Part shown: positions 42,486 through 52,597 of the stretch, piece by piece
Layout of the letters: the number at the start of each line of letters is the position of its first letter
How positions within the stretch are numbered: position 1 is the first letter of the stretch
Origin: Euleptes europaea
Lineage: Eukaryota; Chordata; Lepidosauria; Squamata; Sphaerodactylidae
Reading direction: 5' to 3'
Assembly (NCBI RefSeq): GCF_029931775.1
Contig: NC_079323.1
Span: 841,001-905,000 of the forward strand
Length of the DNA: 64,000 nt
Program-made: the position numbers and the translations under genes
The notes under the pieces: model-generated
The model's input: the letters and a program-made list of their open reading frames with translations, nothing else
The model's database searches: none
What the model was told of the DNA's origin: nothing

Positions 42486-42638
42486 TTAAAAGACAGTGAA
42501 TGTGATGCCAGAATGGAAGCAGTATACAGACCCAATATATAGAGGAGGGGGTTTAAGAACTGCTGCAACTTTTCCTGTAGAACTTTTAATGTCTGTTAAG
42601 ATGCTGGTGGATGTTTTACAGAATACCATCATCCAAGG
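42486..42638 (+). promoter_or_regulatory. conserved proximal upstream block of OR 42639
   Basis: It matches 15736-15884 with few changes. AATATATAGAGGAGGGGG and the GATGTTTTACAG acceptor (ending about 42621) are identical in both copies. Confidence 0.55.
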
Positions 42639-43589
42639 ATGATGTCCACCAACCCCTTCAACATCAGCACTGTGAACCACCAAACCTTTGTCCTCGTTGG
42701 CATTCCTGGTATGGAGGAGCGCAACTCTTGGATGGCCTTCCCTCTCTGTCTACTCTATGTCTTAACTCTCTTTGGAAATGTGGTGATCCTCTTTGTCATC
42801 AAGACAGAGCAAAGCCTCCACGCACCCATGTATCTCTTCCTCTCCATCCTCGCCTGCTCAGATCTGGGCGCCACTGTGTGCACCATGCCAACGATGCTGG
42901 GTGTTTACTGGTTTGACTCCAGAGAAATCTCATTCAGTGCCTGCATCACTCAGATGTTTTTCATCCATCTGTTTCAATGGATAGAGTCTGGCATCCTTGT
43001 GGCAATGGCTTTTGACCGATTTGTTGCCATACACAACCCTCTAAGATACACTTCACTTCTCCCAAATACAGTAATTGGAAAAATTGGACTAGCCATCTTG
43101 GCTAGAGCTTTCTGTGTCTGCTTACCTACCCCCTTCCTTATTAAACGGCTACCCTTCTGCCGCTCCAATGTGCTCTCTCACTCCTATTGTCTCCATCAGG
43201 ATATAATGCATTTGGCCTGTGCAGACACAACAGTCAATATCTTGTATGGTTTGATTGCAGTCATTTGTACATTAGGTTTGGATGTCATGATCATTCTTGT
43301 CTCGTACATCCTGATTCTGAAGACTGTCCTGAGCATTGCCTCCCGTGAAGAACGTTCCAAGTCTTTGAACACCTGCGTCTCACATATCTGTGCCATCTTG
43401 ATTTTTTATATACCAATGATTGGTGCCAGTGCCGTTCATCGGTTTGGAAGACAGCTGTCTCCCATTGTTCACATGATGATGGCCAACATCTACATTGCAG
43501 TCCCACCCGTTCTTAATCCTATTGTTTACAGTGTTAAAACACATCAGATTCGACAAAGGATACGCAAAATGTTCCAGCAAACAAAATGA
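42639..43589 (+). CDS. class I olfactory receptor, OR51-like (group A1)
   Basis: An intact 316-residue odorant receptor. Two adjacent ATGs give MMSTNPFNIS; the same pair occurs at 15885, and either may be used. Marks: N8 (NIS), GN at 46-47, C102 (FSACITQM), MAFDRF at 123-128, the A1 TM4 NTVIGKIGLAILARAF, HSYCLHQD, LACADTTVN, TCVSH, NPIVY at 293-297, tail MFQQTK. In TM2 it reads SDLGATVCTMPTML, whereas 1369, 6952 and 32289 read SDLGLA(V/I)STMPTML; 37661 shares the ATVCTM version. It is the intact sister of the L1-broken 15885 locus. Confidence 0.95.
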   Translation: MMSTNPFNISTVNHQTFVLVGIPGMEERNSWMAFPLCLLYVLTLFGNVVILFVIKTEQSLHAPMYLFLSILACSDLGATVCTMPTMLGVYWFDSREISFSACITQMFFIHLFQWIESGILVAMAFDRFVAIHNPLRYTSLLPNTVIGKIGLAILARAFCVCLPTPFLIKRLPFCRSNVLSHSYCLHQDIMHLACADTTVNILYGLIAVICTLGLDVMIILVSYILILKTVLSIASREERSKSLNTCVSHICAILIFYIPMIGASAVHRFGRQLSPIVHMMMANIYIAVPPVLNPIVYSVKTHQIRQRIRKMFQQTK

Positions 43590-43814
43590 GGAGCTGATAT
43601 TTCTCTGCTCGGGAAACTGTGATAATGGGAAATCAGGGTAAGTACATTGCAATGAAAGCAAATATAAGAAACAAAAAGAACTTAAATAAAATCTCTCTAT
43701 GATGTGCAGAATTAGAGAAATTCAAAACGGATTTCAAATAAAAAGGTTCATATTGATAATAAGTTTGGGGAAATACAGCTGTTTTACATCTATATTTCCA
43801 TTGATCCAGAGTAG
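43590..43814 (+). repeat. 3' flank shared with the 28514-29098 pseudogene half
   Basis: It aligns with 29099-29310. Confidence 0.7.
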
Positions 43815-43985
43815 CATATAAAGGTAAAGGTGGAAGAACCAGGTCATTACTGACCCATGGGGTGACGGCACATCCCAATGATTACTAGGCAGACTGTGTT
43901 TACAGGGTGGTTTGCCATTGCCTTCCCCAGTCGTATACACTTTAACCCCAGCAAGCTGGGTACTCATTTTACCGGCAGACAATCT
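43815..43985 (-). mobile_element. interspersed SINE-like repeat
   Basis: TAAAGGTAAAGG..CATGGGGTGACG and GGTGGTTTGCCATTGCCTTCCCC..CAGCAAGCTGGGTACTCATTTTACC are a well-known squamate repeat layout. It is probably an RTE-tailed SINE, class not proven. Confidence 0.6.
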
Positions 43986-44014
43986 TAGGATATAAACCAA
44001 TGATGTGTGTGTGT

Positions 44015-44690
44015 GTGTTAAGTGCCGACAAGTCGCTTCCGACTCATGGTGACCCTATGAATAAAAGTCCTCCAAAATGTCCTATCTTTGACAGGCTTGC
44101 TCAGATCCTGCAAATTGAAGGCTGCGGCTTCCTTTATTGAGTCAATCCATCTCTTGTTGGGTCTGCCTCTTTTCCTGCTGCCCTCAACTTTTCCTAGCAT
44201 GACTGTCTTTTCCAGTGACTCTTGTCGTCTCATGACATGACCTAAATACGACAGCCTCAGTTTAGTCATTTTAGCTTCTAGGGTCAGTTCAGGCTTGATT
44301 TGATCTATAACCCACTGATTTGTTTTTTTGGCAGTCCACGGAATCCGTAACCCTCTCCTCCGACACCACATTTCAAAGGCATCTGTTTTCTTCCTATCAG
44401 CTTTCTTCACTGTCCAGCTTTCACACCCATACATAGTAATAGGGAATACGATGGCATGAATTAATCTAGTCTTGGTGGCCAGTGACACATCCTTACACTT
44501 CAAAATCTTTTTTGCTCCTTCATGGCTGTCCTTCCCAGTCTAAAATCTCCTTCTGATTTCTTGGCTGCAGTCTCCCTTTTGGTTGATGGTGGAGCCAAGG
44601 AATAGAAAGTCTTGAACAATTTCAATTTCCTCATTGTCAACCTTGAAGTTGTGTAATTCTCCTGTAGTCCAATGAACTGTCGAATGATAA
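44015..44690 (-). mobile_element. RTE/Bov-B LINE 3' end (ORF2 C-terminus)
   Basis: The minus strand encodes MKCKDVSLATKTRLIHAIVF, MYGCESWTVKKADRK, AFEMWCRRR, SYLGHVMRR, KRGRPNKRWID, WRTFIHRVT: the diagnostic Bov-B ORF2 C-terminus. It is open for 161 codons, then degraded upstream (44505-44690). 5'-truncated. Confidence 0.92.
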
Positions 44691-45083
44691 ACCAATGATA
44701 ACTGCAACTATATTTTTAAGAAGTCAATAATTGCTTGCTTCTATAAGACGTTATAATGTTTATTTATAGCTACTACCACATGTGGGCATATTATGTATTG
44801 CGGATCTAGCAAACATAGCAACAATAGATATAGCAGACAAGTATGACTTATCTTAACTAAGCAGTTATAGTAGTTAGCAATGTTTTTCCATAAATGGTGT
44901 GTCAAATTGATAATGGTTTAGATTAGTTAAGTTTCTTTATAATCAGTGTTTTTGGGGGTATGAGCGACTAGCTTGAGCACTGTCAATTTGTAAATTATGC
45001 TTTTCTTTCCCCCCAAATGCTTTACCTTTTTTTCCCTTCTGTATCCTTATATTGAAAAAAATAAAAAGTTTTTTTTTAAAAAG
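44691..45083. other. AT-rich spacer
   Basis: No recognisable gene. A poly-A/T-rich stretch at 45055-45082 adjoins the next SINE. Confidence 0.4.
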
Positions 45084-45400
45084 GGATCAGGTGATGTGAA
45101 AGTCTTCAGGCTGAGACCCAGAGAGCAGCTACCAATCAGAGGAGAGAAGACTGACCTAAGTGGACAAATGGCCTGATGCAGGAGAAGGGGGCATGGCTCA
45201 GTGGCAGGGCATCTGTTTGGCATGCAGAAGGTCCCAAGTTCAATCCCCGGCATCTCCAGTTAAAGGGACTAGGCAAGTTAGGTGATGTGAAAGACCTCTG
45301 TCTGAGACCCTGGAGAGCTGCTGCTGGTCTGAGTAGACAATACTGACTTTGATGGACCAAAGGTCTGATTTAGTATAAGACAGCTTCATGTGTTCATGTG
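45084..45400 (+). mobile_element. two adjacent tRNA-derived SINEs (CATGCAGAAGGTCCC family)
   Basis: 45084-45175 is a 3' fragment (AGGTGATGTGAAAGTCTTC, GAGACCCAGAGAGCAGC). 45187-45400 is a full copy with A box GGCTCAGTGGCAGGGCATC, B box GTTCAATCC and tail AGTATAAGACAGCTTCATG. Confidence 0.85.
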
Positions 45401-45674
45401 TCTTCTCATCCCCACGTGGCACAATTTCATCACTGCAAATGAATGATATTGAAGAAACACTTTGAAATTGACAAAATATTTTTTTTTATTCCACATCACA
45501 TTATTGTGTAATAGTACACATAATACCAGAAGGTGACAAGATGGAGACAAAACAATGATGCAATCTACTGAACATTCCCTTCCCCAATTCTGCCCTCCAC
45601 ACAGTGGGTGGGTCAAGTGTGGAGGGCAGAACCCCCCTCCCACTGATCAGCAACTTCTGCAGAGGCTTCTCTCC
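45401..45674. other. spacer, no feature seen
   Basis: No recognisable gene. A T run at 45480-45487. Confidence 0.4.
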
Positions 45675-45685
45675 ATGATCTATCA

Positions 45686-45718
<33 letters not shown>

Positions 45719-45846
45719 CCTACCTACCTACCTACCTACCTACCTACCTATCTACCTACCTACCTACCTACCTACCTACCTATCTATCTATCTACCTACC
45801 TACCTACCTACCTATCATCCTTCCTTCCTTCCTTCCTTCCTTCCTG
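45675..45846 (+). repeat. compound tetranucleotide microsatellite
   Basis: (TATC)n, (TACC)n, (TATC)n, (TACC)n, then (TTCC)n. Long frames through it are repeat artefacts. Confidence 0.95.
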
Positions 45847-46117
45847 TTTTCCTGCTTGCTTGCTTTCTCTCAATGTGAACTGATTTGCACTATTATTTTT
45901 ATGGCACCCTGTCATTCACCTCCCCATCCCCCACTGCTACACATGAGCAAATCCATGAACTCTGCATCCAGTTCCCAGGGAGCAACTGTGCAATCTCTCC
46001 TTCCTGCTCATGAGGGCTCATGCCCAGTCATCCCAAACATAATGGGGAAAGAATGGGGATCAGTCGTAAGAGATCGATGACAGCTTCTAGAAACACCATT
46101 AGAAGTGCAGGTCACAG
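45847..46117. other. spacer, no feature seen
   Basis: No recognisable gene. Confidence 0.4.
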
Positions 46118-46256
46118 TTCTCTCCAAACTCTCTCAGCCCCACCTACCTCACAAGGTGTCTGTTGTGGGGAGGGGGAGGGAAGGAGATTGTGAGCTGCTT
46201 TGAGACTCCTTGTGGTAGAGATAAAATGGGGAATAAAGAACAACTCGTCTTCTTCA
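46118..46256 (+). mobile_element. tRNA-derived SINE, 3' part
   Basis: CTCTCAGCCCCACCTACCTC, GTCTGTTGTGGGGAGG and GATTGTGAGCTGCTTTGAG match the 3' half of the SINE at 55284. Confidence 0.75.
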
Positions 46257-46794
46257 TCATCGGGCTTCTTCAGATATGTTGACAGTCCACAGGCTGGGCT
46301 GTGGACAGGAAGGGAGCTGAGAGACATTGTGATGTACTGTACAGGAGAACGAAACTTCAGGGACAAATGGAAGGCATGCTTGGTAGCAACAAACTAGAGC
46401 TTTAGACCAGGGACGGGGAACGTCAGGCCCACGGGCCGTTTACGGCTCCCTAGGCCATTTTTGGTGGCCCTCTGAGCTCCAGGGCCCTGCCACAGAAACA
46501 CTGCGCAGCACGGCCCTCCCTGAAGCCGCAGCGTGCAGGAACTCTGCTGCCCCTTTAAACCCCCTCTCGCCGGAGGAGGGAGAAAGACGCTTCCCCCAAG
46601 GGAAGGCAAAGTGTTCCTGCACGTTGTGGCACAACAGTTTAAACCTCTCTCGCCGCTGAGGGAGGGGGGGGAGAAGAGGAAAAAGCCAACCTCTCCTGGC
46701 GGCGGAGCATGCGCGTGGGAGCCGATCAGGTGGAGGACTTTTGTGCTCTGGGGGGGGGAGGTGGGAAAGCTGAAGCCTGGTCGCATGGAGCCAG

Positions 46795-46797
<3 letters not shown>

Positions 46798-46849
<52 letters not shown>

Positions 46850-47214
46850 GACTTTTCTCTCTTTTCTTTCTTTTCTGTCACTCTCTCTCCTATTCTTTCT
46901 CTTCTCTTTTTCTGTCTCTTTCTTTCTCCCCCTTCTCTCTTTCTCTATTTTTCTTTTTTTCTCTCCTTCCCTTTTCTTTCTTTCTCTTTCTTTGCTTCCT
47001 TCTTTCTTTCCTTCTTTCCCCTCTTCCTTCCTTCTTTCCTTCCTTCCTTCCTTCTTTTCTTCCTTCTTTTCTTCTTTCTTTCCTTCTTTCTTTGCTTCTT
47101 TCCTTGCTTGCTTCCTTCTTTCTTTCCTTCTTTCTTCCCTTCCTTCCTTCTTTCCTTTCTTTCCTTCTTTTCTTCCTTCCTTCCTTCCTTCCTTCCTTCC
47201 TTCTTTCCTTCCCT
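46798..47214 (+). repeat. (TG)n followed by a 360-bp polypyrimidine tract
   Basis: (TG)n at 46798-46848, then an almost pure C/T strand (CTTT, CCTT, CTCT units) to about 47214. It generates long frames rich in S/F on one strand and K/R/E on the other; these are not genes. Confidence 0.95.
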
Positions 47215-47357
47215 GCAGATTGACCGCAGGCTGCAAGCTGCACCCCCCTGGCACCTCGGTTGCCTGGGCCCACCGCTGGCTGCCCTCCCACCTGGGAGGA
47301 GGGTGAAGACCTGAGGGAGCAGAGGCACCCTTCAAGCCTTCTCTGCATAGCCTTCCC

Positions 47358-47562
47358 TAGGGTTGCCAACCTCCAGGTGGTGGCTAGAGATCTCCAGCTA
47401 TTACAACTGATCTCCAGCCAATAGAGATCAGTTCCCCTGGAGAAAATGGCCACTTTGGCCACTGGGCTCTTTGGCTATGCAGTCTTCCTCCCCAAACCCC
47501 GCCCTCCTCAGGCTCCACCCCCAAAACCTCCCGCCAGTGATGAAGAGGACCTGGCAACCCTA
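47358..47562 (+). mobile_element. hAT-like MITE, TAGGGTTGCC family (full copy)
   Basis: 205 bp from TAGGGTTGCCAACC to CTGGCAACCCTA, lying inside the larger hAT-like element. Confidence 0.8.
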
Positions 47563-47672
47563 GCTTCTCCCCCCCACACCAGGAGATGGACGCCCAGTAT
47601 GGCCCCCGAACGATTTAATAAATATGCAAATGGCCCTTGGCAGAAAAAAGGTTCTCCACCCCTTCTTTAGAC

Positions 47673-47840
47673 TTATTTCATCCCATTTTGCACAGCAGCA
47701 TGATTTTCTACATGATTTGGTTTAAGCAAATGTACAGGTTACGATACTGGCCAGTGAATCATCACTGGCCTAATCCATAACAGCTTTCTCATGTAGCTGA
47801 ACCAAAGCTGCACTGAAGTGAAACATTTTCTGGTTTTAAT
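47673..47840 (-). other. 3' flank of OR 48851-47841
   Basis: Non-coding. No AATAAA was seen on the minus strand close to the stop. Confidence 0.4.
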
Positions 47841-48851
47841 TCAGACTCCCTGGAGAGAAATAGTATCCCTATTTCTGACAGTATTCCTCTTCCAAAGCAG
47901 CATTCTCCAGATAGCTTTCCGGATCGGCTTGGATTTGATGCTGTATATGACGGGGTTCAGAGCAGGAGGCACTATGAGGTAGATGTAGGCAACCACGGTG
48001 CTTACAATTGGGGGGACATCCTTGCCAAATCGGTGAATCATGGACAGGCCAATCATAGGGATGAAAAAAACGAATACAGCACAAATGTGAGAGACACATG
48101 TGTTCAGCGTCTTCCAACACTTCCCTTTGGCCCCCAGGTTGACAACGGTCCTGACAATCAGGACGTAAGAAAGCACAATGAAGATGAAATCTATGCCAGC
48201 AGTTGAGAGGATGACCACTAAGCCATACAGAATGTTGACCGTGATGTCATCCTCACAGGCCAATTTCATCACGTCCGGATGGACGCAAAAGGAGTGAGAG
48301 AGACTGTTGTTGGCGCAGTACGACAGCCTCTTGAGTAAGAATGGAATTGGCAGGAGGGAGACAACTGCTCTGACCAACATGGCTAGGCCCATCTTGATGA
48401 TGGTCACCTTGGTCAGGATGGCTTTGTACCTCAGAGGCCGCGAAATGGCAACGAAGCGGTCAAAGGCCATGGCCAGCAGCACGGACGACTCCAGCACAGA
48501 GATGATGTGGATGAAATACATCTGAGTGAGGCAGGCATCGAATCCAATGGTCCGGATGTCAAACCAGAAAATGCCCAATGTGGTGGGAAGAGTACACATG
48601 GTCATGACCAGATCCACAACGGCCAGCATGGAAAGGAAGTGGTGCATTGGCTCATGGAGACTTGGCGTTCTCTTAATGATGAAGAGGATGGTGCAGTTCC
48701 CAGAGAAAGCAATCAGGTAAAACAAGCAGAAGAGGATGGAGAACAATCTGTGGTGGATCTTGCTCATTCCAGGAATGCCGATCATGAGAAGAACTGAAGG
48801 TTGATAGAAAGAAACGTTGGCTACTGTTGTGACCTCCTGGAGTGGTTCCAT
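47841..48851 (-). CDS. class I olfactory receptor, OR51-like (group C)
   Basis: An intact 336-residue odorant receptor and the only minus-strand OR. It starts MEPLQEVTTVANVSFYQ (N12 glycosylation site) with an N-terminus about 7 residues longer than group A. Marks: GNCTILFII in TM1, PSLHEPMHHF before TM2 (MHHF where others have MY.F), ACLTQMYFIH, MAFDRF, LLKRLSYC, HSFCVHPD, TCVSH, NPVIY at 299-303. EL2 reads LACEDDITVN, one acidic residue longer than LACADITVN in group A. The tail is about 15 residues longer than others and ends ISLQGV. No local paralog exists. Orientation and divergence suggest an old separate lineage. Ligand unknown. Confidence 0.95.
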   Translation of the reverse strand: MEPLQEVTTVANVSFYQPSVLLMIGIPGMSKIHHRLFSILFCLFYLIAFSGNCTILFIIKRTPSLHEPMHHFLSMLAVVDLVMTMCTLPTTLGIFWFDIRTIGFDACLTQMYFIHIISVLESSVLLAMAFDRFVAISRPLRYKAILTKVTIIKMGLAMLVRAVVSLLPIPFLLKRLSYCANNSLSHSFCVHPDVMKLACEDDITVNILYGLVVILSTAGIDFIFIVLSYVLIVRTVVNLGAKGKCWKTLNTCVSHICAVFVFFIPMIGLSMIHRFGKDVPPIVSTVVAYIYLIVPPALNPVIYSIKSKPIRKAIWRMLLWKRNTVRNRDTISLQGV

Positions 48852-48944
48852 CTTGTCTCAGGTGGTGCATGACCTACAAATAAGAGAGAACCAATGCTAT
48901 GTGATTATGTAAAATGTGGTTTATGTCCTATATTACTGTTAGGT

Positions 48945-49615
48945 GGATCTGTAACTGGTTGACAGATCGCACACAAAGAGTGCTTGCTAATGGTTCCTCA
49001 TCCTCTTGGAGAGGAGTGACAAGTTAAGTGCCTCAGGGATGTGTCCTGTGTTGTTCAACATCTTTATAAATGAATTGGATAAAGGAATAGAGGAGATGCT
49101 TATTAAATTTGCAGGTGATACTAAATTAGGAGGGGTAACAAATATGGTAGAAGACAGAGTCAGGATACAAGATGATCTTGACAGGCTTGAAAACTGGACT
49201 AAAGCTAATGAAATGAATTTCAACAAATATAAATGTAAAGTTCTGCATTTAGGTAGGAAAAATCATATGCATAATAATAGGATTGGGGAGACTTGTTTTG
49301 GCAGTAGTGTGTGTGAAAAGGATCTAAGAGTCTTAGTAGACCAAACACTGAACATGAGTCAGCAGTGTGAAGCAGTAGCTAAATAGGCAAATGTGATGTT
49401 TGGGTTGTATCAACAGAGGTATAGTGTCCAGATCACACAAAGTGATTGTATCGATTTACTCTGCTCCAGTTAAGACCTCACCTGGAGTATTGTGTTCAGT
49501 TTTGGACACCGCAATTTAAGAAGGATGTAGACAAGCTGGAATGTGTCCAGAGGAGGGCAACAAAGATGGTGAGGTGCCTGGAGTCCTATGAGGTTGAAGG
49601 AGCTGGGTATGTTTA
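48945..49615 (+). mobile_element. CR1 LINE fragment (reverse transcriptase, C-terminal half)
   Basis: The plus strand reads WLTDRTQRVLANGSSSSWRG, then VLFNIFINELDKGIEEMLIK, FAGDTKLGG (FADDTKLGG expected) and RVRIQDDLDRLENW, ending near ERLKELGMF-type sequence. It has several stops and shifts and is truncated at both ends. Confidence 0.9.
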
Positions 49616-49619
49616 GCTC

Positions 49620-49795
49620 CTGAGGTTATACCTAATCTCCAGACCACAGAGATCAGTTTCACTGGAGAAAACAGCTGCTTTGGAGAGCGGACTCCATGGT
49701 ATTAGACTCAGCTGAGGTTCCTCCTTAAACCACACCCTTCCCAAGCTCCACCCCCAAATCTCCACAAATTTCCCAACCCACTCTAAGTTCAAAGA
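49620..49795 (+). mobile_element. hAT-like MITE, TAGGGTTGCC family variant
   Basis: Core GAGATCAGTTTCACTGGAGAAAA, CTCAGCTGAGGTTCC and AAATCTCCACAAATTTCCC; the 5' end has decayed. Confidence 0.65.
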
Positions 49796-50408
49796 AAACT
49801 TCTTGAAAATGTTCCATCAATGGTATCTCTCTCTGTATAAAATAAGATCACCTTATATGAAGCCAAACCAGAAGTCACAAAAAGCAGGGCCTTTTTGATG
49901 ATGGGACCCATAGTTTGGCAGTAACTCCACAAGACGTTTATCAGACCTGCTCTGCCTTATGCCTTGGAAAGATGGAGGACTTGTTTGTCTTTATGCTTGA
50001 GGGTAGGGGTGTTGCCAGATTTCGTGACAAATCTGGTTAGATTCTAAAGTCCACGTTTCTCATATGATTTTTCATAACAAAGTTTGATAGAACTATTGCC
50101 ACAAAAGTTGACGTCTGCTTTTTCCATCAATGGCATAAAAATAAATGAATGAAAATGGGGAGTTTGCCAAAGAAAATAGGCAGAGCAGAAATGGCCTTCC
50201 TGACAATGCAGGAAGATCGGGAAGGAAAAACAAACAAACCATCCTTGTATGTCTCTATTTAGGGCCTGCAGCTGAATTTATTGTCTCTGACAAATGGTCT
50301 GTTGAATGTTTTCGTGTCAGCTTTAACTGGTTTTCTCCTTTACCTAGGCTTAGTTCCATTAAAATGTCGAATGTTATTAAATATTGTGTCCTTGCCCTAA
50401 GTCATGAG
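49796..50408. other. spacer, no gene recognised
   Basis: An 88-codon frame at 50145 shows no domain. Confidence 0.4.
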
Positions 50409-50618
50409 TAGGGTTGCCAACCTCCAGGTGGTGGCTGGAGATCTCCCGCTATTACAACTGATCTCCAGGCGACAGAGGTCAGTTCCCCTGGAGAAAATGG
50501 CTGCTTTGGTAATTGGACTCTGTGGCATTGAAGTCCCTCCCCTCCTCAAACCCCACCCTCCTCAGGCTCCGCCTCAAAAATCTCCAGGTATTTCCCATAC
50601 CCAGAGCTGACAACCCTA
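50409..50618 (+). mobile_element. hAT-like MITE, TAGGGTTGCC family
   Basis: Full 210-bp copy, TAGGGTTGCCAACC to CAACCCTA. Confidence 0.8.
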
Positions 50619-50678
50619 CTTGTAGCCATGTTAGGCCATATGTTAGCCAGCAACCTCCCTCACCCCCAAAGCCATAGA

Positions 50679-50985
50679 GTACAATTACCAAAGCGGCCCT
50701 TTTCCCCAGGGGAACTGAACTCTATCAGCTGGAGATCAGTTGTAATAGCAGGAGATCTCCAGCTAGTACCTGGAGTAGGGTTACCAGGTCCCTCTTCACT
50801 ATTGGTGGGAGATTTTTGGGGCGGAGCCTAAGGAGGGAGGGGTTTGGGGAGGGACTTAAATGCCATAGAGTCCAATTGCCAACACACCCATTTTCTCCAG
50901 GTGAACTGATGTCTATCAGCTGGAGATCAGTTGTAATAGCAGGAGATCTTCTGTTATTACCTGGAGGTTAGAGCAACCCAAATAA
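50679..50985 (-). mobile_element. two reverse TAGGGTTGCC MITEs, one truncated
   Basis: 50679-50775 is the 5'-terminal half in reverse. 50776-50985 is a near-full reverse copy starting TAGGGTTACC. They abut head to tail, and with 50409-50618 make three copies in under 600 bp. Confidence 0.75.
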
Positions 50986-51994
50986 ACACCTCTGCACTGA
51001 TACCTAAGGTAAGGAAGATAGTGCAGGAATCTCTTGCAATAACAGCTAACAATACTGACAATGCTAGTGAAATGACAAGGTGTATTTGTGCATCACAAAA
51101 TAGCAAAGGACTAACAAATATTTACAATATATTCAAAACAATTATTTCAATAGTCCACATAGGTACAAAGTTCCAAAGAACTGCTTCAATGGCAATGTTG
51201 CAAAGGCTTTTCTTGATTAAAGATGAACAGGAAGACGATCGTTTCTTTTTTCTTCTTCAGTTCTGTTCAATGTAATTGCTCAATGCATGCACACAAGTAC
51301 ATCCAAATACGATTCTTTTTCTCCCATTCAGGATGAAAGAGCAACTATGTAAATTTCAATAAGTAAATTCCAATACAGGATTCATTGTATCGATTGCATA
51401 GTTGCACAGACGTTTCTACAAGTTGAACTGTTCCCAGTGGGATACTACAAGTCAACAGTCCATGCTCTACAAGCTCTACAAGTAGGATACTACAAGTCCA
51501 TGCTCTAACCAGGCAAGCTTGGAAAGCAGAAGTAGGCCTGGATTCTATTTTGCTTTTGGAACGAGGCATCTCTGACAGGAATGTGAGGCTCTGGAGTGAG
51601 GCTGCCACCTTTCTTCCCCCTGGCAGGATTTCATTTCCATGCCTTATAAGCTGATTCAAAACAGGTGTAGCTTTACCACTCTTTGATGCACCAGTTGGAT
51701 TGCTGCCTGTGAGGTAATGGTGCAGAATTATTTCAGCATATCCCTTTGACATATCCCTTTGTTGTCGACCATCTTTCACAAATTTTAAATAAAATAAATT
51801 AGGGTTGGTGGGAGAAATCAGGGACCGAGGCATGATTTGGGGAGGAATGGTGAGGTGGAGGAAAGAGTGTAGGGGACATTATTCAAGAAATGGGTCTTTT
51901 GAAGGAGGAAAGGGAAGCCACTTTGGGAGGTGAAACTTGGTTAGGGTTGGCAGGTGCCCTCTGGCCACCAGTGTGTGTGTGTGTGGGGGGGGGG
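50986..51994. other. spacer, no gene recognised
   Basis: A minus-strand frame of 162 codons (51833-51345) has no recognised domain. ACTACAAGT-type phrases recur at 51430-51500. I see no supported gene. Confidence 0.4.
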
Positions 51995-52184
51995 TAGGGT
52001 TGCCAGCTCCAGGTTGGGAAACTCCTGGAGATTTTGGGGAGGACAGGGATTTCAGTGGGGTACAATGCCACAGAGTTTACCCTCTAAAACATCCATTCTC
52101 TCCGGAGGAACTGATCTCTGTAGTCTAAAGATGAGCTGTAATTCCAGGGGATCCCCAAGTCCCACCTGGAGGTTGGCGTCCCTA
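51995..52184 (-). mobile_element. hAT-like MITE, TAGGGTTGCC family variant
   Basis: Starts TAGGGTTGCCAGCTCC and ends GGAGGTTGGCGTCCCTA; preceded by (TG)n and a G run. Confidence 0.7.
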
Positions 52185-52214
52185 AACCTGGTCAAGATGG
52201 GGGTGGAATCCACA

Positions 52215-52345
52215 ATCTGCATGTGGAAGGTCCACTCAGGTTTAACCCCCAGCATCTCATATCTGGCAATAAAGGGTCTCAAGAAGCAGGCCTGGGAAAA
52301 GGTCTTGGAGAGCCGCCGCCAGTCGGAGTTGACTGCACTGGGCTG
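52215..52345 (+). mobile_element. tRNA-derived SINE, degraded (CATGCAGAAGGTCCC family)
   Basis: CATGTGGAAGGTCCACTCAG..CCCCAGCATCTC and TTGGAGAGCCGCCGCCAGTC correspond to the head and body of the 45187 copy. Confidence 0.6.
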
Positions 52346-52597
52346 GCTGGTTTGTGCCAGCAGAAGGCAGGTTCTCAGAGTCAGGAACAACATTGCTGTT
52401 CTTCTTCACAGAACCATCTCCGCCCTTCCCAGGGCCAGCTGAAAACCCAGCTCTGCCTACGGACACAGGCAACAGACTTCTGAAGTCACCAACTCATCCG
52501 CTTGGGCTCCACTGAGCTCATTCACTTTTCCACTGACACCTCTCTGAGTGGCAGATGCTACAGACACACTATTGGGAAGGGCCACAGCTGGCAGTCG
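52346..52597. other. spacer, no feature seen
   Basis: No recognisable gene. Confidence 0.35.

Larger units (their letters stand above)
46408..47664. mobile_element. hAT-like non-autonomous element, 1.26 kb
   Basis: Termini CAGGGACGGGGAAC and GGTTCTCCACCCCTT are imperfect inverted repeats, flanked by exact 8-bp duplications CTTTAGAC (46400-46407 and 47665-47672). An 8-bp duplication with a CAGGG-type end is diagnostic of hAT. It encloses a GC-rich body, a large microsatellite and a nested TAGGGTTGCC MITE. No transposase. Confidence 0.85.

Noticed and set aside
45187-45260. tRNA genes suggested by A/B-box motifs
   Set aside because: They are heads of SINEs with characteristic bodies and tails, repeated at 14055 and 56637. 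No cloverleaf was convincing.
46394-47462. Long frames rich in Lys/Arg/Glu or Ser/Phe (up to 313 codons)
   Set aside because: They are translations of the (TG)n and polypyrimidine microsatellite and of hAT-like MITE sequence, with no unique protein content.
51345-51833. 162-codon minus-strand frame
   Set aside because: No recognisable domain, unremarkable composition, no conserved partner. Left unannotated as a gene.
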